Shown: positions 1 to 6,801 of the stretch, one piece after another
Layout of the letters: each line of letters starts with the position of its first letter
How positions within the stretch are numbered: the stretch's first letter is position 1
Assembly: GCA_026786065.1 (NCBI GenBank)
Contig: JAJAYS010000063.1
Location: forward strand, 1-11,712
Length of the DNA stretch: 11,712 bases
Direction of reading: 5' to 3'
Source of the DNA: Polaromonas sp.
GTDB lineage: Bacteria > Pseudomonadota > Gammaproteobacteria > Burkholderiales > Burkholderiaceae_C
Notes under the pieces: generated by a model
Seen by the model: only the letters and a program-made list of their open reading frames with translations
The model's database searches: none
Told to the model about the DNA's origin: nothing
Translations under genes and position numbers: made by a program

Positions 1-203
1 ACTGGATGCGGGTGATGGCGTTGCGCGACTGGCCGGCGCCCAACGTCGGTGTGGAGAAGCACTATGGCTACGCATTCCAGTGGTTTGGCCTGTGCGCCCT
101 TACGGTCGTGCTGTATGGGTGGTTTCAGGTCCGGCCTGCACTAGGCCGCTTGGTCAACCCGCCGCGTTCAACCGGTCCTCAACCATCGACCCGTGACCAA
201 TAA
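1..203 (+). CDS. SURF1 family cytochrome oxidase assembly protein, C-terminal fragment
   Basis: This is the last ~66 codons of a gene that begins before the window; the frame is open from base 3 to the TAA at 201-203. The peptide has the SURF1 C-terminal signature: a GVEKHYGYAFQWF stretch followed directly by a hydrophobic segment (FGLCALTVVLYGWF), the second membrane anchor, and a short basic/polar tail. SURF1 proteins have an N-terminal and a C-terminal transmembrane helix with a periplasmic domain between them, and help insert heme A into subunit I of aa3 oxidase. The assignment rests on this motif and on the following SCO-like, ctaA, ctaB and sco genes. Its stop codon overlaps the next gene by 11 bases, so the two are probably translationally coupled. 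Nothing can be said of the missing N-terminus. Confidence 0.85.
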   Translation, partial: WMRVMALRDWPAPNVGVEKHYGYAFQWFGLCALTVVLYGWFQVRPALGRLVNPPRSTGPQPSTRDQ

Positions 204-891
204 AACCCTGCCCCAACCCCCGACCGGCGACCTGCCGTTGACGCTGACCGTGCATGCGATGCCTGGCGAGCCCGTCCGTGATTCCGCGCGCAGGGCCGTC
301 GCCGGCCGTTGGAAGATGCTGCTGCTGCTACTGGTCTGTGTGGCCCCGATTGCCGCCTCGTATTTTTCGTATTACGTGCTGCGCCCTGAGGGCCGGCGCA
401 ATTTCGGCGAGCTGATCGACCCGCAGCGGCCTTTGCCCAATCTGGCTACCCGGACCTTGGGCGGAGCGGCCGGTGATCTACGCACGCTGAAGGGCCAATG
501 GCTACTGGTGACCGTGGCCGGCGGCGCTTGCGATGCGGTTTGCGAGAACAACCTGTATTTGCAGCGCCAGTTGCGCGAGTCGCTGGGCAAAGAAAAGGAA
601 CGGCTGGACCGGGTCTGGCTGATCGTGGACGAGGCCCCGGTTCCACAGCCCTTGAGCTCGGCTTTGGGCGGCGCCTCGGTGCTACGCGTGTCGGCGAAAG
701 AGCTGGCCGGCTGGCTGAAGCCGCAGGCCGGCCAAGCGTTGGCAGACCACCTGTATGTGGTCGATCCCGTGGGCAACTGGATGATGCGCTTTCCGCCCAA
801 TCTGGACGCGGCAGCGGCTGCCAAGGCCAAGCGCGACCTAGACCGTTTGTTGCGTGCGTCCGCCGGCTGGGACACAGAAGGCCGGCCGTGA
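193..891 (+). CDS. Membrane-anchored SCO-like thioredoxin-fold protein in the cytochrome oxidase cluster
   Basis: This is a 232-residue protein with a GTG start inside the end of the SURF1 gene. Residues 1-41 form a polar, basic cytoplasmic N-terminus. Residues 42-63 are one transmembrane helix, and the rest should be periplasmic. The soluble part resembles a diverged SCO/thioredoxin fold. GQWLLVTV stands where SCO proteins have the strand before the active site, followed by a CDAVC motif (C113, C117). A DHLYVVDPVGNW segment near the end contains H186, in the place of the SCO copper-ligand histidine. A CxxxC pair plus a distal His is the Cu ligand set of SCO1, so copper handling or thiol-disulfide exchange in oxidase assembly is plausible. 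The C-to-H spacing (69) is shorter than in the true SCO at 3138 (85). Annotated relatives are, as far as I recall, hypothetical transmembrane proteins. Gene reality is near certain; function is inferred. Confidence 0.85.
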   Translation: MTNKTLPQPPTGDLPLTLTVHAMPGEPVRDSARRAVAGRWKMLLLLLVCVAPIAASYFSYYVLRPEGRRNFGELIDPQRPLPNLATRTLGGAAGDLRTLKGQWLLVTVAGGACDAVCENNLYLQRQLRESLGKEKERLDRVWLIVDEAPVPQPLSSALGGASVLRVSAKELAGWLKPQAGQALADHLYVVDPVGNWMMRFPPNLDAAAAAKAKRDLDRLLRASAGWDTEGRP

Positions 892-922
892 CAGCCCGTG
901 CTTCGCCACTTTTTTCGTTTTG

Positions 923-2212
923 ATGATGTCCGGCCTGTCTTCTTTTGACCTGACTCCGCTTTTCAGCATGATGCTGATGGGGTTGGCGCTCGCGCTCGGG
1001 CCGCTGGCCTGGGTCTGGGTGCGCAAACGGCGGGAGCCGGCGGTGCATCGGCTCCACTTGCTGACGCTGGTCACGCTGTTTTTGACCTTCGATCTGGTGC
1101 TTTTCGGCGCCTTCACCCGGCTGAGCGATTCCGGCCTCGGCTGCCCGGACTGGCCGGGCTGCTACGGCAACGCCACCCCGGTCGGCGCCAAAGTGCAGAT
1201 CGATGCTGCGCAAACCGCGCTGCCAAGCGGGCCGGTGACCCACCCCAAAGCCTGGATCGAAATGATTCACCGCTACCTGGCCACCGGCGTCGGTGTGCTG
1301 ATCCTGACACTCGCGCTGGCGACATTTGCCGTACGCAGGGCCACACTCAGCGCGCAAAGCCTGCTCGGCGGCCAGCGGGTGACGCGGGCGACCGAGCGCG
1401 TGGCGCCGCTGCCGCTGATCTGGCCGGTATTCACCCTGCTATGGGTGTGCCTGCAAGGCGCATTCGGCGCGCTGACGGTGACGATGAAGCTGTTCCCGGC
1501 CATCGTGACGCTGCACCTGCTAGGCGGCATGGTGTTGCTGGCGCTGCTGCGGGCTCAGTCGGTCTTTTATGCCCGCGCCTTCGAGAAAATGCAGGGCTAT
1601 GCCCGGCCCCGGATGCTGGGGGTCGGCGCTCGCCGGCTATTGCTGGCCGGCTTCGCTCTGTTGTGGGTGCAAATTGCGCTGGGCGGCTGGGTCAGCACCA
1701 ACTATGCGGTGCTGGCCTGTACTGAGTTTCCGGGCTGCCAGGGCGCGCTGTGGCCCGACATGCACTTCGCTGAAGGCTTCCGGCTGTGGCGTGAGCTCGG
1801 CGCGGGGGCAGACGGCGGCAACATCACTTTTCAGGCCCTGACCGCGATTCATTATGTGCATCGCCTGGGGTCCTATGCGGTGTTTGCGGTGCTGCTGGTG
1901 CTGTCCGGAGTGCTCTTTGCCAAGCCCGAATTTCGCCGCGATGCGCTGTGGCTGGGCGGCTTTCTGGTATTGCAGGCGGCCAGCGGTCTGGGCACGGTGC
2001 TGCTCGGCTGGCCCTTGCTGGTGGCCCTTCTGCACACCGGCGGCGCCGCTGCGCTGGTTCTCGTCCTCACCGGAGTCGTGAGTGCATCGCAGGTCGGCGT
2101 CCAGCCCCGCAGCAGCGCGTCTGCCCGGCTTTCGGCCAGCGCGGGTCAGACGCAAGCCCCGGTCGAGCCCCAGCCCGAGCAGAAGATCGACCCCACCGGC
2201 CTTCCGTCATGA
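923..2212 (+). CDS. ctaA: Heme A synthase (COX15/CtaA family)
   Basis: CtaA oxidises the C8 methyl of heme O to the formyl of heme A in the inner membrane, for aa3-type oxidase. The protein (about 429 residues) is a polytopic membrane protein with the COX15 landmarks: [19 protein letters not shown] after the first helices, EMIHR with H116, a TLH with H198, an HYVHR with H313, and an LLH with H371. These four histidines are the expected heme ligands. Two Cys pairs (CPDWPGC and CTEFPGC) lie in the extracytoplasmic loops, as in other members. The last ~40 residues are a polar Pro/Gln/Ala tail. The start is uncertain: ATGs at 923, 926 and 968 are all in frame and none has a clear Shine-Dalgarno sequence. 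I chose 923, which keeps the first helix. The stop overlaps the ctaB start in an ATGA, a usual sign of coupling. Confidence 0.93.
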   Translation: MMSGLSSFDLTPLFSMMLMGLALALGPLAWVWVRKRREPAVHRLHLLTLVTLFLTFDLVLFGAFTRLSDSGLGCPDWPGCYGNATPVGAKVQIDAAQTALPSGPVTHPKAWIEMIHRYLATGVGVLILTLALATFAVRRATLSAQSLLGGQRVTRATERVAPLPLIWPVFTLLWVCLQGAFGALTVTMKLFPAIVTLHLLGGMVLLALLRAQSVFYARAFEKMQGYARPRMLGVGARRLLLAGFALLWVQIALGGWVSTNYAVLACTEFPGCQGALWPDMHFAEGFRLWRELGAGADGGNITFQALTAIHYVHRLGSYAVFAVLLVLSGVLFAKPEFRRDALWLGGFLVLQAASGLGTVLLGWPLLVALLHTGGAAALVLVLTGVVSASQVGVQPRSSASARLSASAGQTQAPVEPQPEQKIDPTGLPS

Positions 2213-3141
2213 GTACCCCCTTGGTGCCGCCCACTCTCGCCGCCACCGCCTTGCCGCTGGCGTCTCGCTTTGCGCAGTTCTACATGCTGACCAAGCCGCG
2301 GGTCGTGCAGCTCATCGTTTTTTGCGCGTTGATTGGCATGGTGCTGGCGGTGCCCGGCGTGCCTACCTGGCCTGAACTGCAGCGAGCGTTTGCCGCTTGT
2401 GTCGGCATCTGGCTGGTCGCGGGCGCTGCTGCTGCCTTCAACTGCCTGGTCGAGCAGCACATCGACGCCAAAATGCGGCGCACCGCCTGGCGGGCTACCG
2501 CAAGAGGTCAGTTGAGCAATGCGCAGACCCTGGCTTTTTCCGGCGGCCTGTGCGCGGCTGGCTCGCTGGTGCTGTGGTTGTGGGTGAACCCCTTGACGAT
2601 GTGGCTGACCTTCGCCACCTTTGTCGGCTATGCGGTGATCTACACCGTGATCCTGAAGCCCCGGACGCCACAAAACATCGTGATCGGCGGCGCGTCGGGC
2701 GCAATGCCGCCGGTCCTGGGCTGGGCCGCGATGACCGGCCAGGTTGGGCCTGAAGCGCTGATTTTGTTCCTCATCATTTTTCTGTGGACCCCGCCGCACT
2801 TCTGGGCGCTGGCGCTGTACCGGGTCGAGGATTACCGCAAAGCGGGCCTGCCGATGCTGCCGGTCACCCACGGCAATGCGTTCACCCGGCTGCAGATTTT
2901 TTTGTACACGCTGGTGCTGGCGGCGGCCTGTGCGATGCCCTTCGTTTTGGGCATGAGTGGCTGGCTTTATCTGCTTGCTGCCACCGTGCTGAGCGCTGGT
3001 TTCATCGCCTACGGCTGGCGGCTGTGGCGCAATTACTCCGATGCGCTGGCGCGCGAAACCTTCCGCTTTTCATTGATCCATCTCGCGGTGCTGTTTGCCG
3101 CGATGCTGGTTGACCATTATGTGCAGTGGGGCCTGGCATGA
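2209..3141 (+). CDS. ctaB: Protoheme IX farnesyltransferase (heme O synthase)
   Basis: CtaB adds a farnesyl group from farnesyl diphosphate to heme B, giving heme O, the substrate of the CtaA encoded just upstream. The product has 310 residues, close to the usual ~300, with many transmembrane helices of the UbiA prenyltransferase superfamily. The first prenyl-diphosphate/Mg site is visible as N78-x3-E82-x3-D86 followed by MRRT. A Glu stands at the middle position, where Asp is common. The family signature follows in [17 protein letters not shown] (from Y145) and GAMPPVLGW. The second acidic region is [13 protein letters not shown] (from E207). The start ATG overlaps the ctaA stop by four bases and the stop overlaps the next start by four bases, placing ctaA, ctaB and sco in one transcript. 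I see no truncation. Confidence 0.95.
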   Translation: MSTPLVPPTLAATALPLASRFAQFYMLTKPRVVQLIVFCALIGMVLAVPGVPTWPELQRAFAACVGIWLVAGAAAAFNCLVEQHIDAKMRRTAWRATARGQLSNAQTLAFSGGLCAAGSLVLWLWVNPLTMWLTFATFVGYAVIYTVILKPRTPQNIVIGGASGAMPPVLGWAAMTGQVGPEALILFLIIFLWTPPHFWALALYRVEDYRKAGLPMLPVTHGNAFTRLQIFLYTLVLAAACAMPFVLGMSGWLYLLAATVLSAGFIAYGWRLWRNYSDALARETFRFSLIHLAVLFAAMLVDHYVQWGLA

Positions 3142-3767
3142 CCCAAACCGTTCGGGCAGCGCGCCGCAGCGCCATCAGAAAAATCGCCGTGGGTAGCTTT
3201 GCGCTGACTGCCGGCGGCTTGCTCGCCGGCTGTTCGCCTGAGCCCAAAGCGCAATTCAAAAGCATAGACCTGACCGGCGCCGACTACGCCCGCGACTTCT
3301 CGCTGCCGGACGCCAGCGGTCAGACCCGCAGTCTGAAAGATTTTGCCGGCAAGGTGGTTGTCATGTTTTTTGGCTTCACGCAGTGCCCTGACGTGTGCCC
3401 GACGACCATGGCCGACCTGGCGCAGATCCGGCAGATGCTGGGCACCGACGGCGGCAAATTGCAGGCTGTGCTGGTCACGGTCGATCCAGAGCGCGACAGC
3501 GCCGACGTGCTGAAGGCCTACATGGTCAATTTCGACCCGTCGTTCATCGCGCTGCGTCCGGATGCCGACCAGTTGACCAGGCTCGCCAAAGACTTCAAGG
3601 TGTTTTACAAAAAAGTCGAAGGCAAAACGCCGGGCAGTTATTCGATGGACCATTCGGCCGGCAGCTACGTGTTCGACACCCAGGGCCGTATCCGGCTTTA
3701 CAGTCGCTACGGCGCCGGCCCGGACGCGCTGGCGTCGGACATCCGGCTGCTGCTGAGCGGCGCCTGA
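3138..3767 (+). CDS. SCO1/SenC family copper chaperone lipoprotein
   Basis: This 209-residue protein is a periplasm-facing copper chaperone/thiol-disulfide reductase that helps build the Cu(A) site of cytochrome c oxidase. Residues 1-31 are a signal peptide with a basic start and a lipobox LLAG-C32, so it should be a membrane-anchored lipoprotein. The thioredoxin-fold domain carries the SCO copper motif [12 protein letters not shown] (C83 and C87) and the distal ligand H172 in [11 protein letters not shown]. Together these three residues are the expected Cu ligands. I chose the ATG at 3138, which overlaps the ctaB stop as ATGA; a GTG at 3126 is possible but gives no better signal sequence. 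It is the last gene of the operon. Just after it come a degenerate repeat and the convergent rpoH gene, and I see no clear intrinsic terminator on the plus strand. Confidence 0.95.
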   Translation: MTQTVRAARRSAIRKIAVGSFALTAGGLLAGCSPEPKAQFKSIDLTGADYARDFSLPDASGQTRSLKDFAGKVVVMFFGFTQCPDVCPTTMADLAQIRQMLGTDGGKLQAVLVTVDPERDSADVLKAYMVNFDPSFIALRPDADQLTRLAKDFKVFYKKVEGKTPGSYSMDHSAGSYVFDTQGRIRLYSRYGAGPDALASDIRLLLSGA

Positions 3768-3786
3768 AGCAGCTGGGCGGCGGTTA

Positions 3787-3851
3787 AGGGCCCGCTGCAT
3801 AGACCCATGCGCCTGCCGCCGCAGACTCGCTACCGTTGTGCAGAGGGTGCC
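3787..3851 (-). repeat. Diverged partial copy of the MITE-like element found at 8526-8688
   Basis: Read on the minus strand from 3851, this stretch begins with GCACCCTCTGCACAAC and aligns without gaps to the first ~65 bases of the element at 8526 (GGACCCTCTGCATAAC). By eye about two thirds of positions match, with the best match in the first 35 bases and again near the end (TGCA-CG-GCC). Only the left half is present; no second inverted terminus is visible before the sco coding region. It lies between the sco stop and the rpoH terminator. I take it to be a decayed fragment of the same family. Confidence 0.55.
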
Positions 3852-3858
3852 CAGTAGC

Positions 3859-3889
3859 AAAAAAGCCCGTCACCTTGAAAGGTGCGGGC
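3859..3889 (-). terminator. Intrinsic terminator of rpoH
   Basis: On the minus strand this reads GCCCG CACC, loop TTTCAA, GGTG, a bulged A, CGGGC, then six Ts. The stem is about nine base pairs, GC-rich, and directly followed by the T-run, the classic Rho-independent form. It lies 57 bases beyond the rpoH stop codon. On the plus strand the same hairpin has no T-run after it, so it should not act in that direction. Confidence 0.88.
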
Positions 3890-3946
3890 CATCTCGGGCT
3901 ACGTCGGATTTCCGGTGCGCATGCCCTGCGCCACCCAGCGCGGGTG

Positions 3947-4915
3947 TCAGGCGTGTTCTGTCAGCACCTTGCGCATTTTCTTCATTGCCGCGACCTCGAT
4001 CTGGCGGATGCGCTCGGCGCTGACGCCGTACACCGCAGCCAGGTCGTGCAGAGTCATGCCGCCAGAGCCGTCGTCGTTGACCTTGAGCCAGCGCTCCTCC
4101 ACGATGCGCCGCGAGCGCGGATCGAGCTCGTCCAGCGCGGTCGAAATGCCCTCGCTCGCCAGGTAATCCCGGTGATCGGCCTCCATCAGCGCTGCCGGCT
4201 CCTGCGTGGCATCGGCCAGATAGGCAATCGGGCCAAAAGCGTCGTCGCCATCGTCGCCGGGGCTGGGGTCAAGCATCACGTCGGCACCCGACATGCGCTT
4301 TTCCATCTCAATGACTTCTTCGCGCTTGACGTTCAGCGTCTTGGCCATCGAGTCAATCTGGCTTTCCGTCAGGGTGTCGCGGTGGGTCGCGGCGTCGGCG
4401 TCGCCCTTGTAAGCCTGCTTCATCGAGCGCAGGTTGAAGAACAGCTTGCGCTGGGCTTTGGTCGTAGCCATTTTGACCATGCGCCAGTTCTTCAAAATGT
4501 ATTCATGGATTTCGGCCTTGATCCAGTGCATCGCGTAGCTGACCAGACGCACGTTCTGGTCTGGGTCGAAGCGCTTGACGGCTTTCATCAGGCCGATGTT
4601 GCCTTCCTGGATCAGGTCGCCGTGCGGCAGGCCGTAACCGAGGTAGCGGCGCGAAATCGACACCACCAGGCGCAGGTGCGACAGCACCAGTTTGCCGGCC
4701 GAGTCGAGGTTGTTGGTCGCCTTCAGGTCGCGGGCGTACTCCTGCTCCTGCTCAAGCGTCAGCATCGGCAGGCGGTTGACTGCAGAAATATAGGCATCAA
4801 GGTTGCCGAGTGGCGGCACCACCGACCACGGATTGGCGTCGGCGACCGCGCGACTGCGGGGCAACGGGGAGGCCAGTACAGCATTCATCGAATTGGGCGA
4901 AAGAGCGTAAGACAA
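3947..4915 (-). CDS. rpoH: RNA polymerase heat-shock sigma factor sigma-32
   Basis: RpoH directs RNA polymerase to heat-shock promoters. From the start chosen here the protein has 322 residues. Region 2 is clear (GDLIQEGNIGLMKAVKRFDP, then VRLVSYAMHWIKAEIHEYIL), and the RpoH box QRKLFFNLR at residues 155-163 separates sigma-32 from other sigma-70-type factors. Region 4 ends in the helix-turn-helix LHDLAAVYGVSAERIRQIE (about 289-307). I chose the TTG at 4915 because AAGGAG lies six bases before it; the ATG at 4888, nine codons further in, has only a weak site. An open frame reaches 4987, but that would run through the CIRCE operator and the putative promoter. The gene is monocistronic, convergent with the oxidase operon, and has its own terminator. 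Control is probably by HrcA/CIRCE; any RNA thermometer in the leader is not judged here. Confidence 0.95.
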   Translation of the reverse strand: MSYALSPNSMNAVLASPLPRSRAVADANPWSVVPPLGNLDAYISAVNRLPMLTLEQEQEYARDLKATNNLDSAGKLVLSHLRLVVSISRRYLGYGLPHGDLIQEGNIGLMKAVKRFDPDQNVRLVSYAMHWIKAEIHEYILKNWRMVKMATTKAQRKLFFNLRSMKQAYKGDADAATHRDTLTESQIDSMAKTLNVKREEVIEMEKRMSGADVMLDPSPGDDGDDAFGPIAYLADATQEPAALMEADHRDYLASEGISTALDELDPRSRRIVEERWLKVNDDGSGGMTLHDLAAVYGVSAERIRQIEVAAMKKMRKVLTEHA

Positions 4916-4921
4916 GCAGAA

Positions 4922-4927
4922 CTCCTT
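4922..4927 (-). promoter_or_regulatory. Shine-Dalgarno site that decides the rpoH TTG start
   Basis: The minus strand reads AAGGAG, then six bases (TTCTGC), then TTG at 4915. Sequence and spacing are near ideal, whereas the ATG at 4888 has nothing comparable upstream. This supports a UUG start for rpoH. Confidence 0.7.
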
Positions 4928-4941
4928 TTCTGTGAATACAA

Positions 4942-4971
4942 ATATTAGCACTCGCAAGTCTGGAGTGCCAA
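4942..4971 (-). promoter_or_regulatory. Putative sigma-70-type promoter of rpoH, overlapped by CIRCE
   Basis: On the minus strand TTGGCA (five of six to TTGACA) at 4971-4966 is followed after 18 bases by TAATAT (four of six to TATAAT) at 4947-4942. Transcription would start near 4935, giving a leader of about 20 bases before the TTG start. The -35 and -10 hexamers overlap the two arms of the CIRCE palindrome, so a bound repressor would block polymerase. This is predicted by eye from two imperfect boxes. Confidence 0.5.
4945..4971. promoter_or_regulatory. CIRCE operator (HrcA binding site) before rpoH
   Basis: The plus strand reads TTAGCACTC, nine spacer bases, then GAGTGCCAA. The CIRCE consensus is TTAGCACTC-N9-GAGTGCTAA, so 17 of 18 arm positions match and the spacer is exactly nine. 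A match this good by chance is very unlikely. CIRCE is the operator of the repressor HrcA, which releases DNA when heat shock occupies GroEL. The site lies 29 bases before the rpoH TTG start and coincides with the putative promoter. The HrcA gene is not in the window. Confidence 0.9.
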
Positions 4972-5082
4972 ACTGCACCGGGAACACCAGATGCCATCAT
5001 GGCTAATCAGTGTTTACCCTTGTAACCCCTAAGACGGCAGGCCCAAGCGTAAGTTCAAGTCGCCGCGTGTCCCGCAGGTAAA

Positions 5083-5102
5083 GCCGCCGGATCACAGGCG
5101 GC
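5083..5102 (-). terminator. Weak hairpin, possible terminator downstream of the MmgE/PrpD gene
   Basis: GCCGCC and GGCGGC form a six-pair perfect stem around an eight-base loop. On the minus strand it is followed only by TTTACC, a very poor T-run. It lies about 180 bases after the stop of the gene at 5281-6663 and upstream of the rpoH promoter, so it could limit read-through into rpoH. The evidence is thin. Confidence 0.25.
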
Positions 5103-5158
5103 AACGAAACTGCACGTCGTGCGGTCGGGAAAACTCAGAAAATTTTGGGTTAATTGGC

Positions 5159-5204
5159 TTGATAGCAATGAAAACGGGCGTATACAGCTATAAAATTAGT
5201 AGCG
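5159..5204 (-). repeat. Dispersed intergenic repeat, copy R1
   Basis: Read on the minus strand this contains ATAGCTGTATACGCCCGTTT followed by TCATTGCTATCAA. It matches copy R2 at 6720-6763 over most of its length (AGCTG-TA-ACGCCCGTTTT--TTGCT) and the core of copy R3 at 11570. It is AT-richer than its surroundings. It lies in the spacer between the end of the MmgE/PrpD gene and the rpoH promoter region. I recall similar short repeats in Comamonadaceae spacers but cannot confirm that here. Confidence 0.65.
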
Positions 5205-5280
5205 AATGGAGGTTATGGCATTTGGCTCCAGTACCGGCCTTGTCCCCGCTCCCGCTTCGGCTGGGGGCCAGCCGCCGGTT

Positions 5281-6663
5281 TCAGCGCGGCACGGCCAGCG
5301 CCAGCACTGCGTCCAGCGTGGCGGCCTCGCCGACGCCCCAGCAAGCGGCCATCAGCTCGCCCGTCTGCTGCGCGCCCAAAACCGGCTCCGAAAGGCCGCG
5401 AAACTTGGCTTCGAGCAGCGCCGTCGTCATCGGGTTCTGCATCGAGCCGATGGCATGCTTGACGAACACATGCACCCGGCGGCCGTCCTGCAACACGGCG
5501 GTAACGTCGGCGCTGGCTTCATCGATGGCATCGTCCACCGTGGCGACGACCTTGCGGCGCAGCGCAACCATGTCGGGGCGGTTGACAACAGCGTCCGAGA
5601 ACTCGTCTTCGGCGGCGAAGCCGAAGGTCAGCCCGGCGGCGCAGCCGTGATAGACGCTGAACTTGGCCTGCAGGCCATCTTGCGGCTCCTTTTTTCCGGT
5701 CAGCTCCAGCACCAGCGAATGCACTTTTAGCTCGATGCGTTCGATCTCGCTGGCTTCCACGTCCTTGGCCTTCAACTGGGCGCAAGCGTCGATGGCCGGG
5801 TGGATCACGATGCCGCAGGCAAAGGGTTTGTAGGTGTTGAAAGAAATTTCGAAGCGCTGGCCGAGCGCGCCGATGATTTCGCTCCAGGTGTTTTTGGTCG
5901 AGACAGTCTGCATCATGCCGCGTGGCGCTTCCAGCGCTTTGGTGCTGGCGGTGAAGCCTTTACTGGCCAGCAGCGCCGACATCAGGCCGGCCCGGGCTGC
6001 CGCGCCGGGGTGAAACGGCTTGGTCATGGTGCCGAACTGCTCCCGCATGCCGATGGGCTGCGACGCGGCAATGCCCAGCGCCATTACGGTCTGCTGCACG
6101 TCCAGCTTGAGCAGCCGGGCGCAGGCCGCCGCCGCGCCCAGCGTGCCGGTGGAGCCGGTAATGTGCCAGCCACGGTCGTAGTGGTCCGGGTACATCGCGT
6201 TGCCGACGCGGCACGATACGTCGATGCCCAGCACCAGCGCATCGATCAGCTCGCGGCCTGAAGCGCCGGTGTGCTGCGCCAGCGCAAGCAGGCTTGAAGC
6301 CACCGGCCCGGCCGGGTGAATGATGGTTTTCAGATGCGTGTCGTCGAAGTCAAAAGTGTGTGAGCTGATGCCGTTGAGCAAAGCGGCGCTGGCCATATCG
6401 ACCTTCTCACTGCGGCCCAGCACGCTGGCTTGCGGCGCCGGTTGCAGCAGCTGCACCGCAGCCAGCGCGGAATCGACCGATTCGTGTTGCGCGGCACCGA
6501 CGGCGCAACCCAGCCAGTTGAGGAAGGTGCGGTGCGCCTCGTGATCGACCGTCTCGTTCCAGCCGCCGGCCGCGAAGCCCGGATGCGTGGCCACGTGCTG
6601 GCTGAGGATCTGCGTGACGGCGGGGGCGTGGTGGTCGGCGGCGACCTGGGTATTGCGGGCCAT
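5281..6663 (-). CDS. MmgE/PrpD family protein (dehydratase/decarboxylase/epimerase superfamily)
   Basis: This 460-residue protein has the full length and landmarks of the MmgE/PrpD family: FLNWLGCAVGA near the N-terminus, FDFDDTH at residues 104-110, HPAGPVASSLLALAQ, GWHITGSTGTLGAAAACARLL, GTMTKPFHPGAAARAGLMSALLASKGF, and YKPFACGIVIHPAID at the start of the second domain. Family members include 2-methylcitrate dehydratase (PrpD), cis-aconitate decarboxylase and iminodisuccinate epimerase, all acting on small polycarboxylates. No prpB or prpC is nearby, so a methylcitrate-cycle role has no support and the substrate stays open. It follows a Bug-type binding-protein gene on the same strand, 138 bases away, and the two may form an operon. 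The ATG at 6663 has no clear Shine-Dalgarno sequence. No frameshift or missing block is seen. Confidence 0.93.
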   Translation of the reverse strand: MARNTQVAADHHAPAVTQILSQHVATHPGFAAGGWNETVDHEAHRTFLNWLGCAVGAAQHESVDSALAAVQLLQPAPQASVLGRSEKVDMASAALLNGISSHTFDFDDTHLKTIIHPAGPVASSLLALAQHTGASGRELIDALVLGIDVSCRVGNAMYPDHYDRGWHITGSTGTLGAAAACARLLKLDVQQTVMALGIAASQPIGMREQFGTMTKPFHPGAAARAGLMSALLASKGFTASTKALEAPRGMMQTVSTKNTWSEIIGALGQRFEISFNTYKPFACGIVIHPAIDACAQLKAKDVEASEIERIELKVHSLVLELTGKKEPQDGLQAKFSVYHGCAAGLTFGFAAEDEFSDAVVNRPDMVALRRKVVATVDDAIDEASADVTAVLQDGRRVHVFVKHAIGSMQNPMTTALLEAKFRGLSEPVLGAQQTGELMAACWGVGEAATLDAVLALAVPR

Positions 6664-6719
6664 AAGGGTGTGCTGGTGGCAAACGAATTTGCCTGGGTGG
6701 TTGAAGAAAGAGCGCCGAA

Positions 6720-6763
6720 GCGCTATATATTCAGGAGCTGCTAACGCCCGTTTTTGTTGCTTA
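6720..6763 (+). repeat. Dispersed intergenic repeat, copy R2
   Basis: This contains GGAGCTGCTAACGCCCGT at 6734-6751, identical over 18 bases to copy R3 at 11582-11599, and continues TTTTGTTGCTT, which matches R1. It sits between the Bug-type gene and the MmgE/PrpD gene and is in the opposite orientation to R1. It lies about 60 bases before the MmgE/PrpD start codon. Confidence 0.7.
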
Positions 6764-6801
6764 AAATCCGGTTTTTACTCAAGAAAAGCGCCGGGGACCG
6801 G

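Noticed and set aside
446..1357. Minus-strand 303-codon frame over the SCO-like gene and ctaA
   Set aside because: It overlaps two coding sequences with membrane and Cys/His motifs; composition is typical of a high-GC shadow frame.
3117..3860. Minus-strand 247-codon frame over sco whose N-terminus resembles a peptide from 8520 on the plus strand
   Set aside because: The resemblance reflects the DNA repeat (3787-3851 and 8526-8688), not a conserved protein.
3836..4948. Plus-strand 370-codon frame over rpoH
   Set aside because: Antisense to rpoH, which is unmistakable. The frame is a mirror of its codon use and gives a His/Arg/Val-rich peptide with no family character.
5060..5066. CTTGAA on the minus strand as a sigma-32 type -35 box before rpoH
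   Set aside because: No CCCCAT-like -10 element follows at 13-15 bases.
5206..5730. Plus-strand frame starting just after repeat R1, with a GGAGG nearby
   Set aside because: The purine run is only two bases before an ATG, too close for a ribosome site, and the frame is antisense to the MmgE/PrpD gene.
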